Origin: RHKX01 sp046330285
GTDB lineage: Bacteria > Actinomycetota > Thermoleophilia > Solirubrobacterales > 70-9
Length of the DNA stretch: 64,000 nt
Assembly: GCA_046330285.1 (NCBI GenBank)
Contig: JAXLSX010000001.1
Span: 372,001-436,000, forward strand
Reading direction: 5' to 3'
How positions within the stretch are numbered: position 1 is the first letter of the stretch; every line of letters begins with the position of its first letter. The translations under genes and the position numbers were made by a program. This document shows positions 48,563 to 56,016 of this stretch, piece after piece. The notes below the pieces were generated by a model. It worked only from the letters and a program-made list of their open reading frames with translations. It was not told the origin of the DNA and did not search any database.

Positions 48563-50724
48563 ACCCCGCAACCGACACCGCCGCTCCCCAGATCCCCGAC
48601 CACCCGCCCACGCCACCGCGGGCCGTCGGCCCGGTCGGCGGGCTGGGCCGCTGGGCCGCAACCCATGCCGGCATCGTCTTCGCCGCCTGGGCAGTGATCG
48701 CGATCGGGCTCGGCGTCTTCGCGCCGAAGGTCGAGCACGCCCTTTCCGGCGCCGGCTGGCAGGCGAATGGCTCCGAGTCGGTCGTGGTCCGCGACCTCGT
48801 CCAGAAGGAGTTCGGGGGCCTCAACAGCACCGGCCTGATGGTCGTCGTCCACAGCCCCGACCAGACGGTGAGCTCGCCGCAGTTCCGGCAGACGCTCGCC
48901 GCCGTCAGCAATGAGCTGAAGGCGGACGATCGGATCTCGTCCGTCGTGCCGCCGGCCAAGGGCTCCACCGTCAGCGCCGACGGCCACACCGCGATCGTCA
49001 TGGCCGGCGCCGCCGCCGACAGCAACGAGATGGTCCGGGCTGCCGACGATCTCAAGGGTCCGATCACCTCGCTCGGAACCGCCGACTTCCAGGTCGCCGT
49101 CACCGGCGCATCGGGCATGTGGTCGGACTTCAACACGGCCAACCGCGAGGCGATGATGAAGTCCGAGATGATCAGCTGGCCGGTGACGCTGGCGATCCTC
49201 GTCCTCGCCTTCGGCTCGCTCGTCGCCGCCGGCCTGCCGCTGCTGCTGACGATCCTCGGCCTCGTCGCCTCCGCCGGCTCGCTCTACCTGCTGACCGAGT
49301 TGACCCCGATATCGATCTGGGCGATGAACTTCGCGTTGATGTTCGCGCTGGCGCTCGGCATCGACTACGCGCTGTTCATCGTCTACCGCTTCCGCGGCGC
49401 CCTGTTCGGCTCCCACGAGGAGCCGAGCGACGCGGTCGCGGAGACGATGGACACCGCCGGCAAGGCCGTGCTGTTCAGCGGCGTCACCGTCCTGATCTCG
49501 CTCAGCGCCGTGATGCTGGTCGACAGCCCCGCGTTCCGGTCGATGGCGCTCGGGATCATGCTCTCGGTCATCTTCGTCCTCGCGGCGACGTTGACCCTCC
49601 TGCCCGCGGTGCTCGCCCGCCTCGGCTCACGGGTCGACAAGCTCTCCCTTCCCTGGGTGCACTCGGGCGAGCACCGCTCGCCGCGCTTCGCGGCCTGGGG
49701 CGAGTGGCTGTGGCGGCACCCGTGGCTGCCCGGCATCGCAACGGTCGGAGTCCTCCTCGCCCTCGCCGTTCCGGTGCTCTCCCTCGACACCGGGATGCCG
49801 TCGATCAAGGTCGTCCCCTCAGGCGACACCAGCCGCCAGGGCTACGAGCTCGTCCAGCAGCAGTTCGGCCCCGGTGCGCCGGGAGCGCTGCAGGTGGTCG
49901 CGCCGGCCGCCGACGCGAAGGCCGTCGCCGGCGAGATCGCGGCCGATCCTGGCATCGCCCAAGTGACGCCGCCGCAGCCCGGCGCGTCCGGCGACTACGC
50001 CCTGATCCAGGCCGTCCCCGCGGTCGACCCCTCGTCGAGCGAGCTCGGCGCCACGATCGACCGCCTCCGCTCCGAGCTGCCCGCCGGGGTCAGCGTCGGC
50101 GGCGCCGTCGCCGAGAACCACGACCTCGAGTCGGAGCTCGCCGCGAAGACGCCGCTCGTGATCGGCGTCGTCCTCGGCCTCGGCTTCCTGCTCCTGCTCG
50201 TCGCGCTGCAGGCACCGCTGATCGCCGCCCTCGGCGTCATCACCAACCTGCTCGCGACCGGCGCCGCGTTCGGAGTCGCCCAGCTGGTCTTCCAGGAAGG
50301 CCACGGATCAGGCCTGCTCGGGTTCGAGCCGCAGGGCTTCCTCGACGCCTGGGGACCCGTGTTCTTCTTCGCGATGATCTTTGCGATCAGCATGGACTAC
50401 ACGGTGTTCCTGCTCTCGAGCGCGAAGGAGCACTGGGACCGGACCCATGACCCGCGCGAGGCGATGGTCGGTGGGCTCGCCCACTCCGGCCGGGTGATCT
50501 TCGCCGCGGGCGCGGTGATGGTGGCGGTGTTCTTCACCTTCGCGCTCTCGGGCCCACTGCCGCCGAAGGAGATGGGAATCATCCTCGGAGTCGCGGTCCT
50601 GCTCGACGCGCTGCTGGTCCGGCTGCTGCTGGTGCCGGTGCTCCTGCGGCTGACGGGTCGCGCCGCCTGGTGGCTGCCCCGCTGGCTCGACCGGATCCTG
50701 CCCGACGTCCGCTTCGGGCACTGA
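48559..50724 (+). CDS. MMPL-family RND transporter
   Basis: 721 aa from ATG 48559. Two six-helix-type halves each carry the proton-relay signature: GIDYALFIVYRFR near residue 268 and SMDYTVFLLSSAKEHW near 611. Large extracytoplasmic loops follow the first helix of each half. Such proteins export lipids or drugs by proton motive force. Co-transcription with an ArsR repressor and a DUF2892 protein suggests inducible detoxification. Confidence 0.93.
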   Translation: MNPATDTAAPQIPDHPPTPPRAVGPVGGLGRWAATHAGIVFAAWAVIAIGLGVFAPKVEHALSGAGWQANGSESVVVRDLVQKEFGGLNSTGLMVVVHSPDQTVSSPQFRQTLAAVSNELKADDRISSVVPPAKGSTVSADGHTAIVMAGAAADSNEMVRAADDLKGPITSLGTADFQVAVTGASGMWSDFNTANREAMMKSEMISWPVTLAILVLAFGSLVAAGLPLLLTILGLVASAGSLYLLTELTPISIWAMNFALMFALALGIDYALFIVYRFRGALFGSHEEPSDAVAETMDTAGKAVLFSGVTVLISLSAVMLVDSPAFRSMALGIMLSVIFVLAATLTLLPAVLARLGSRVDKLSLPWVHSGEHRSPRFAAWGEWLWRHPWLPGIATVGVLLALAVPVLSLDTGMPSIKVVPSGDTSRQGYELVQQQFGPGAPGALQVVAPAADAKAVAGEIAADPGIAQVTPPQPGASGDYALIQAVPAVDPSSSELGATIDRLRSELPAGVSVGGAVAENHDLESELAAKTPLVIGVVLGLGFLLLLVALQAPLIAALGVITNLLATGAAFGVAQLVFQEGHGSGLLGFEPQGFLDAWGPVFFFAMIFAISMDYTVFLLSSAKEHWDRTHDPREAMVGGLAHSGRVIFAAGAVMVAVFFTFALSGPLPPKEMGIILGVAVLLDALLVRLLLVPVLLRLTGRAAWWLPRWLDRILPDVRFGH

Positions 50725-50755
50725 GCCCGAAGGCCGAGGCCCCTGAGGGCCAGTC

Positions 50756-50877
50756 GGGCCGGTGGTGGAGAGGAGGCCCCTGCCGCCTCGGAGAGTTTCC
50801 ACCACCGGCCCTGAACCGGTTCGACTGTGAACACGAGAGGGACGCCCCCGAATGGGAGAGCTGGGACGCCCCTCTCG
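50756..50877. terminator. Tandem large hairpins between convergent genes
   Basis: A perfect 14-bp inverted repeat (50756-50769 with 50798-50811) encloses an inner GAGGC/GCCTC stem. A second stem, CGAGAGGG (50834-50841) with CCCTCTCG (50870-50877), follows; it also contains two direct copies of GGGACGCCCC. They lie after the MMPL gene and before the end of the minus-strand protease gene, so they probably terminate both. No gene is visible in 50725-50911. Confidence 0.5.
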
Positions 50878-50911
50878 CGCCCTTGCTGTGTTCCGCCTTA
50901 TGCCCTGAGGT

Positions 50912-51742
50912 TCAGGGCAGTGGCACCTTCCCCAGCAACTTCTTCTGGAACGGCTCGGTGCCGTTGACGAGCTGGAGCCCGTCGAAGCCGTTCGCCCTTG
51001 CGTATGCGATCTCGCTGCCGACGTCGCCGACCCCGTTGGAGGCCGGAAGCGGCGCGATCGCGACCGTGCTCAGCGTCCCGAGCGCGGCGCCGTCCTTGTT
51101 CAGGAAGGCCGAACCCGAGTCCCCGGGGATCCCGGGGGTGAGCGTGTAAGCGGTGTAGCTCCAGCCGCCGGGCGTGCGCTCGAGGACGACGCCGTTCTTG
51201 GGGCTGAGCAGCGTCACTCCCTGGCGGAGCGACGAGTTCCCGTAGGTGTAGACCTGCTCGCCGGCCGCCGCGGTGCCGACCCCGGTCGGGCCGCCGAAAT
51301 CGGGGATCGACGGGTTGACCTTGGCGACGTCGGAGGGGTCGAGCTTGACGAGGGCAAGGTCGTTGTACTGGCAGGTCTCCTCGTCGGCCTCGCCGTTGGC
51401 CTGCATCGTCAGCCACGAGTTGTAGGCGAGCGTGCCCTTGACGTCGGCGCCGTCGACCTCGACCTTGGTGCCGAGCGGCAGCGACGCGGAGGTGCAGCCG
51501 TTCGTGTCGGTCGCCGCTCCCGTCGAGGAGCAATGGGCGGCCTGGCCGATGAAGGTGTCACCGCCCCGGGCGAAGATGAAGTTGGAGGTGCACTGACCTG
51601 ACCCCTCGGTGTTCGTCATCACGCCGGGGTGGATGGGCGCGGTGGCTGCCGGCGCCCAGGCGGACGCGGCGGCGGGGACGAGGGAAAGGGCCGCGAGTGC
51701 GGCGATGAGTGCGGTGAAGATCTGAATCGGTGAGCGCTTCAA
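50912..51742 (-). CDS. Secreted trypsin-like serine protease
   Basis: 276 aa with a signal peptide (about 1-28). The chymotrypsin-fold triad is His70 (GQAAHC), Asp128 (NDLALVKL) and Ser209 (GIPGDSGSAFL). Five cysteines could form disulphides. A propeptide of about 15 residues may precede the mature enzyme. The start, ATG 51742, is in an AT-richer promoter region. An extracellular protease of unknown target. Confidence 0.9.
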   Translation of the reverse strand: MKRSPIQIFTALIAALAALSLVPAAASAWAPAATAPIHPGVMTNTEGSGQCTSNFIFARGGDTFIGQAAHCSSTGAATDTNGCTSASLPLGTKVEVDGADVKGTLAYNSWLTMQANGEADEETCQYNDLALVKLDPSDVAKVNPSIPDFGGPTGVGTAAAGEQVYTYGNSSLRQGVTLLSPKNGVVLERTPGGWSYTAYTLTPGIPGDSGSAFLNKDGAALGTLSTVAIAPLPASNGVGDVGSEIAYARANGFDGLQLVNGTEPFQKKLLGKVPLP

Positions 51743-51890
51743 AGCAGAACCTTACTTCAGGAAAAGAGACATAGAACGATGTAATCGTCGCGCCTGACTG
51801 TACTGCGCGTCTACGGAGGACGCTCCGAAATTGACGCTCCGGATTTGTGGAGATCTACAAGAAGGCCTTCCGGAAGCTTCGTTTGTCGCT

Positions 51891-51952
51891 TAGGATGGCC
51901 CGACATGCGTCTCGTCCTCGATTCGGGTGATCTGGGCCGCGATGGGGCTTGA
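51891..51952 (+). other. Possible leaderless 15-codon upstream ORF
   Basis: TAGGAT (51891-51896) is 8 nt before ATG 51905, which opens a 15-codon frame (MRLVLDSGDLGRDGA) ending at 51952, overlapping the start region of the PucR-type gene in another frame. The rest of the 51743-51926 gap shows two GACGCTCCG copies 14 bp apart and a TTGACG at 51831. Confidence 0.3.
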
Positions 51953-53063
51953 GCCGCTCCTCGACGCTCTCGTCGACGGCAGGGACGAGATCAGCGACCG
52001 GCACGTGCGCCGTGCTCGCGCCGAGATCCCGAACTTCGCCGGCGTTCCGATCGAGGAGCACCGTCACGACTCGACCGGCGCCGTCGTCCTGCTCGTCGGG
52101 ATGCGCCGCGCCGGCATCGACTCGCTGCCGGACGAGGCGAGGGACGGGTTGCTCGACCTCGGGGAGCGCCGCGCGAAGCAGGGCGTCCCGCTCGAGGACA
52201 TGCTGCGGTCCTGGCGGATGGGGATCGAGGAGGCGATGGGCTATGCCACCGAGATCGCCCCGGACCTCGGGATGGACAGCGGCGAGGTCTTCAGCTTCTT
52301 CCAGCAGGCCTTCGACGTCGTCGACAAGACGATGGTCGAGATCGCCCGCGGCCATCGCACCGATCCCGACCCCGAAGCGGAGCGACGCGCGGCACTGGTC
52401 CGGGGCCTGCTCATGGGTGAGCTGCCGGCGGAGGAGATCAACTCGGGCTGCGTCGTCTTCGGGCTCGACCCGCTCGCCGGCTACACGGCCTTCCGCGCCC
52501 GGGCGCCGCAGGGACCGCTCCGCGACGACCTCCAGACGATCTTCGGACTTGTGCCGGGACCGGGCCACCGGGTCGGCCTCGCGATCCCATTCGAGAGTGA
52601 GCTGATCGGGTTCACCAGCGACCCGCTGCCGCGCGGACGGATCGAGCTCGTGGCCGTCGGCCCGCGCGTGCCCGCCGTCGACCTCGGGGTCTCCTACACG
52701 GTCGCAGGCCGGGTGCTCGCCGCCGCCGAGACCTTCGGACTGGCCGGCGTCCAGGATCTCGCCGGCGCCGGGCTCCATGCGGCCGTGATCGAGGACGTCG
52801 AGCTCGGGCAGGCGCTTGGCGAGGCGCTGATCGAACCGGTCCGCGCCCAGCCCGCGGGAGAGGAGATCCTCCACACGGTCGCGGCATGGATGGCGTCGGG
52901 GATGCGGGTCGAGCCGGCGGCCCAGCGACTCTTCATCCACGCCAACACCGTCCGCTACAGGCTGCGCCGTTACGAGGAGCTGACCGGCACGGACCTCAGC
53001 GTCACCGACGAGGCGTTCCGGGTCTGGTGGGCGGTCCACCGCGACCTCGCCGCCCGGCGCTGA
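51927..53063 (+). CDS. PucR/CdaR-type helix-turn-helix regulator
   Basis: 378 aa (GTG 51927 or ATG 51942). The C-terminal module VAAWMASGMRVEPAAQRLFIHANTVRYRLRRYEELTGTDL is the HTH_30 domain of PucR proteins. The preceding about 120 residues match the GGDEF-like PucR domain, and the N-terminal 150 residues are a helical RsbT/PucR-type sensor region (DMLRSWRMGIEEAM). It probably regulates nearby genes in response to a small molecule; targets are unknown. Confidence 0.88.
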   Translation: MIWAAMGLEPLLDALVDGRDEISDRHVRRARAEIPNFAGVPIEEHRHDSTGAVVLLVGMRRAGIDSLPDEARDGLLDLGERRAKQGVPLEDMLRSWRMGIEEAMGYATEIAPDLGMDSGEVFSFFQQAFDVVDKTMVEIARGHRTDPDPEAERRAALVRGLLMGELPAEEINSGCVVFGLDPLAGYTAFRARAPQGPLRDDLQTIFGLVPGPGHRVGLAIPFESELIGFTSDPLPRGRIELVAVGPRVPAVDLGVSYTVAGRVLAAAETFGLAGVQDLAGAGLHAAVIEDVELGQALGEALIEPVRAQPAGEEILHTVAAWMASGMRVEPAAQRLFIHANTVRYRLRRYEELTGTDLSVTDEAFRVWWAVHRDLAARR

Positions 53064-53086
53064 GCGCCCGGGACCCGCGAAGCGGA

Positions 53087-53092
53087 TACGGT
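53087..53092 (+). promoter_or_regulatory. -10 box TACGGT for a leaderless gene
   Basis: TACGGT ends 6 nt before GTG 53099 and there is no ribosome-binding site, so this SDR gene is probably transcribed separately from the upstream regulator and starts without a leader. Confidence 0.4.
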
Positions 53093-53098
53093 CCCGGC

Positions 53099-53962
53099 GT
53101 GGCGAAGCGGTTCCCGGTCAGAGGCAAGGTGGCGATCGTCACCGGCGCCGCGCGGGGCATCGGATTCGCGACCGCGACCGAGTTGTCGCGCCGGGGTGCC
53201 ACGGTGGTCGTCGTCGACCTCGACCCCGAGGCGGCGGCCGCGGCAGCCGAAGCCCTGCCGGGCACGGCGCTCGGGCTCGCCGCCGACGTCACCGACCGCG
53301 GCGCCATGCAAAGGGTGGTCGCCGAGTCCGTCGATCGGTTCGGCGGCGTCGACGTCGTCGTCGCCAACGCCGGGATCGCGTCGCGCGGGGCGACCTTCAG
53401 GGCGATGTCGGGCGAGGCGTTCGACCGGGTCCTCGACGTCAACCTCAATGGCGTCCACCGGACCGTCGCCGCGGCACTGCCCGAGATCGTCGCCCGCCGC
53501 GGCCATGTCGTCGTGATCTCCTCGGTCTACGCGTTCGTCAACGGCGTCGGCGCGACCCCGTACGCGATGTCGAAGGCCGGGGTCGAGCAGCTCGGCCGCG
53601 CCCTCCGGGTCGAGCTCGCCCAGCACGGCGCCGGCGCGAGCGTCGCCTACTTCGGATTCATCGACACCGAGATGGTCCACCAGGCCCTCGACGAGGACCC
53701 GCTCGGCAACCGGCTCAAGGAATCGCAGCCGGCCTTCCTGATGAAGCGGCTGCAGCCGGCCGAGGCCGGCCGGGCGATCGTCACCGGCATCGAGCGCCGG
53801 GCGCCGCGGATCATCCGCCCCCGCCGCTGGGCGGCGTTCTCGGTCCTCCGCGGGATCGCGAACCCGTTCCTCGACCGGGCGATGGTCCGCTCCGAGGAGA
53901 TCCAGGGCATCACCCGCGACCTCGATCGTCGCGACGAGGCCGAGCAGACCACGACGGCCTAG
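53099..53962 (+). CDS. Short-chain dehydrogenase/reductase
   Basis: 287 aa from GTG 53099. Classical SDR: cofactor motif TGAARGIG, NAG in VVVANAGIAS, catalytic Ser in VISSVYAF and YAMSK with catalytic Tyr/Lys. The Asp-x-Asp after beta2 (VVVDLDPEA) favours NAD(H). The C-terminal part with RAPRIIRPRRWAAFSVLRG is typical of membrane-associated members. Its stop shares the CTAG with the convergent acylphosphatase stop. Confidence 0.9.
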   Translation: MAKRFPVRGKVAIVTGAARGIGFATATELSRRGATVVVVDLDPEAAAAAAEALPGTALGLAADVTDRGAMQRVVAESVDRFGGVDVVVANAGIASRGATFRAMSGEAFDRVLDVNLNGVHRTVAAALPEIVARRGHVVVISSVYAFVNGVGATPYAMSKAGVEQLGRALRVELAQHGAGASVAYFGFIDTEMVHQALDEDPLGNRLKESQPAFLMKRLQPAEAGRAIVTGIERRAPRIIRPRRWAAFSVLRGIANPFLDRAMVRSEEIQGITRDLDRRDEAEQTTTA

Positions 53963-54234
53963 CCGGTCTCGAAGCGGGTCAGCCCGGCGACCGGCACGTC
54001 CGCGGCTTCGACCCGCTCGACGACCGCGCGTTCGGGACCCGTCTGGCAGTCGGCCGCAACCGCCGTGACAGCCGCCGGCTCCCCCTCGAGGCGGACCCGG
54101 ACCGTGCCGTCGGGCTCGTTGACGGCGCTGCCCGCGACTCCGTGGCGCCGGGCCGAGTCGGCGACGAACGCGCGGAAGAAGACGCCCTGGACCCGCCCGT
54201 GGACGACGAGTTCCCGCCCGACCCGATCAGCCAT
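53959..54234 (-). CDS. acyP: Acylphosphatase
   Basis: 91 aa, complete. The first signature VHGRVQGVFFRAFVAD holds the catalytic Arg21; the second (GSAVNEPDGTVRVRLEG) holds the catalytic Asn39. It hydrolyses acyl phosphates. Both catalytic residues are intact, unlike the acylphosphatase domain at 61123. It overlaps the preceding DUF4239 gene by 8 bp at its start and the SDR gene by 4 bp at its end. Confidence 0.92.
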   Translation of the reverse strand: MADRVGRELVVHGRVQGVFFRAFVADSARRHGVAGSAVNEPDGTVRVRLEGEPAAVTAVAADCQTGPERAVVERVEAADVPVAGLTRFETG

Positions 54235-55072
54235 CGACGGCCGCTCCCGGCTCGGCCGTCGCGCAACTCGCCGTCTCGGGGCGGTCGTGGGCGATCAGGT
54301 CCCGTCGCACCGCGGCCAGCGCGGCGTCCATCGCCTCGGGTTTGATCGCACCCTCGTGCTCGCCGTAGGGGCGGTCGAGGAAGTTGACGATCAGCAGGCT
54401 CGCGGTGACGGCCGTCGTCACGGCGATCACCATCGCGATCTGGGCGGAGCGGCGCTCGCGGCTGTCGCTCAGCAGCAGCGAGAACGCAATCACGGCGACA
54501 CCGGTGACGAGCAGGAGCACCCAGATGGTCACCGGGATGAAGCGCGGCGCCTCGGTCAAGCGGCCCTGCCGCGCCTCGCGGAGCAGGTCGGCGTCGCTGA
54601 ACCAACTCTGGAGGGCGTCCCCCTCGACCTGGGTCGTCGGCTCGAAGGCGTCGAAGTCGCGGCTGAGGCGGGTCTCCCAGTGGTCGACCGCCGTGCTCGG
54701 CCGCTCGGCCGCCATCGTCGTCCACTCCGAGCCGACGACGGCGCGGGCGTAACAGACGACGTCGCCCTGGATCTCGTCGCGGACGTCCGGGGGGAAGCGC
54801 TCGGCGACGTGGAAGAGGCTGAGGGCCGCCCGCGCCTCGTCCTGCGAGCTCTCGCGCGCCGCCGAGTAGCTGCCGAAGGCGAGCAGGAAGACGAAGCCGA
54901 CCAGAACGGCGTAGATGGTCCCGGTGACGGTGAACGCGCCGGCCGCGTGCTGGGTGTCGCGGAACCAGCCCTCGCTCGGCCCGTGACGGCGCAGCAGCAT
55001 CAGGATGCCGACCGCCACCACGTTCGCGACGAGCAGCAGGACGATGACGAGCCAGAGCTTCACCGGCGGCAT
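54227..55072 (-). CDS. DUF4239-like membrane protein
   Basis: 281 aa. Two N-terminal helices (about 6-27 and 45-68) flank the QHAAGAFTVTGTIYAVLVGFVFLLAF block. A soluble loop of about 100 residues follows, then two C-terminal helices (about 182-205 and 213-235). This layout and the EARAALSLFHVAERFP segment fit the DUF4239/bestrophin-like family. Function unknown. It is coupled to the acylphosphatase gene downstream. Confidence 0.75.
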   Translation of the reverse strand: MPPVKLWLVIVLLLVANVVAVGILMLLRRHGPSEGWFRDTQHAAGAFTVTGTIYAVLVGFVFLLAFGSYSAARESSQDEARAALSLFHVAERFPPDVRDEIQGDVVCYARAVVGSEWTTMAAERPSTAVDHWETRLSRDFDAFEPTTQVEGDALQSWFSDADLLREARQGRLTEAPRFIPVTIWVLLLVTGVAVIAFSLLLSDSRERRSAQIAMVIAVTTAVTASLLIVNFLDRPYGEHEGAIKPEAMDAALAAVRRDLIAHDRPETASCATAEPGAAVDG

Positions 55073-55121
55073 CTAACCGTCACGACCCGATGGATGAACG
55101 GTGCGTCGGTAGTGGCTGGGT

Positions 55122-55151
55122 TTGACATGTGACTAAACGGTCACCTATAGT
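55122..55151 (+). promoter_or_regulatory. Strong promoter of the arsR-SRPBCC operon
   Basis: TTGACA (55122-55127) and TATAGT (55146-55151), spacer 18 bp, the best consensus promoter in the window. The box ends 7 nt before GTG 55159, so the message is probably leaderless. Confidence 0.7.
55129..55144. promoter_or_regulatory. Predicted ArsR operator
   Basis: GTGACTAAACGGTCAC is a near-perfect 6-4-6 inverted repeat filling the promoter spacer. It shares the core ACTAAAC with the operator at 47936-47951. Confidence 0.65.
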
Positions 55152-55158
55152 CCGAGCG

Positions 55159-55512
55159 GTGAACGGGACCGAGGAACTCGACGAGGTGTTCAAGGCGCTG
55201 GCCGACCCGACGCGGAGGAAGCTCCTCGACGAGCTCTTCGCGAACGACGGCCGGAGCCTCGGCGAGCTCGAGTCGGGGCTACCCATGACCCGCTTCGGGG
55301 TCATGAAGCACCTGCGGATCCTCGAGGAGGCGGGGCTGATCACGACCCGGAAGCAGGGTCGCTCGAAGCTCCACTTCCTCAACCCGGTCCCGATCCGTCT
55401 CATCCACGACCGCTGGGTGAGCAAGTACGCGGAGCCGTGGGCCGCCGGCCTCAGCGGCTTGAAGGACGAACTCGAATCAGAGCAATCCGAATCCAAGGAG
55501 GAAGCAGCATGA
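55159..55512 (+). CDS. ArsR-family transcriptional regulator (SRPBCC-linked)
   Basis: 117 aa from GTG 55159; the GTG at 55129 lies inside the promoter and is rejected. HTH signatures are FKALADPTRRKLLDELF, the recognition helix MTRFGVMKHLRILEEAGLI and the wing RKQGRSKLHFLN. No metal-binding cysteines are present. Such repressors typically control the SRPBCC gene they overlap, which starts at the ATGA shared with this stop. Confidence 0.9.
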   Translation: MNGTEELDEVFKALADPTRRKLLDELFANDGRSLGELESGLPMTRFGVMKHLRILEEAGLITTRKQGRSKLHFLNPVPIRLIHDRWVSKYAEPWAAGLSGLKDELESEQSESKEEAA

Positions 55513-56009
55513 GCACCGACGATCCGTACGCCGTCGTCGACGGCGCCGCCGCGATGACCGTCTTCGAGATCTACATCAAGACGACCCCGGAGCGACTCTG
55601 GGAGGCGATCACCGATCGCGAGACCCGGGCGAAGTACAGCTTCGGCGTCGAGATCCGCTCCGACTGGACCGCCGGCTCCCGCTACGAGTCCGGCGTGCCG
55701 GGAGTGATCGACATCGCCGCCGGCGAGAACGTCGAGGTCGATCCGCCGCACCGGCTCGTCCAGACGATGACTGCGCTCTGGAGCGACGACGTCAAGGCCG
55801 TCGGCGAGTCACGAGTCATCTGGGAGATCGAGCCCGTCGGCAGCTCCTGCCGTCTCCGGGTCACCCATGACGGCCTGCCCGACGGAGCCAACAGCGAGGT
55901 CTACGGCGGCTGGCCGATGATCCTCTCGGGCCTGAAGACGCTGCTCGAGACCGGCGAGCTGCTCGACACCCCGGGCTCGCTCCGCTACGCGGGGGCGGCG
56001 GAAGGCTGA
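55509..56009 (+). CDS. SRPBCC (AHSA1-like) domain protein
   Basis: 166 aa from ATG 55509, with a near-perfect AAGGAGG site 8 nt upstream. The fold begins VFEIYIKTTPERLWEAITD and has WTAGSRYES, VVEVDPPHRLVQTM-like strands and the C-terminal GWPMILSGLKTLLETGE helix, all typical of AHSA1/START-like proteins. These bind hydrophobic ligands. It forms an operon with the ArsR regulator. Confidence 0.9.
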   Translation: MSTDDPYAVVDGAAAMTVFEIYIKTTPERLWEAITDRETRAKYSFGVEIRSDWTAGSRYESGVPGVIDIAAGENVEVDPPHRLVQTMTALWSDDVKAVGESRVIWEIEPVGSSCRLRVTHDGLPDGANSEVYGGWPMILSGLKTLLETGELLDTPGSLRYAGAAEG

Positions 56010-56016
56010 GACACGG

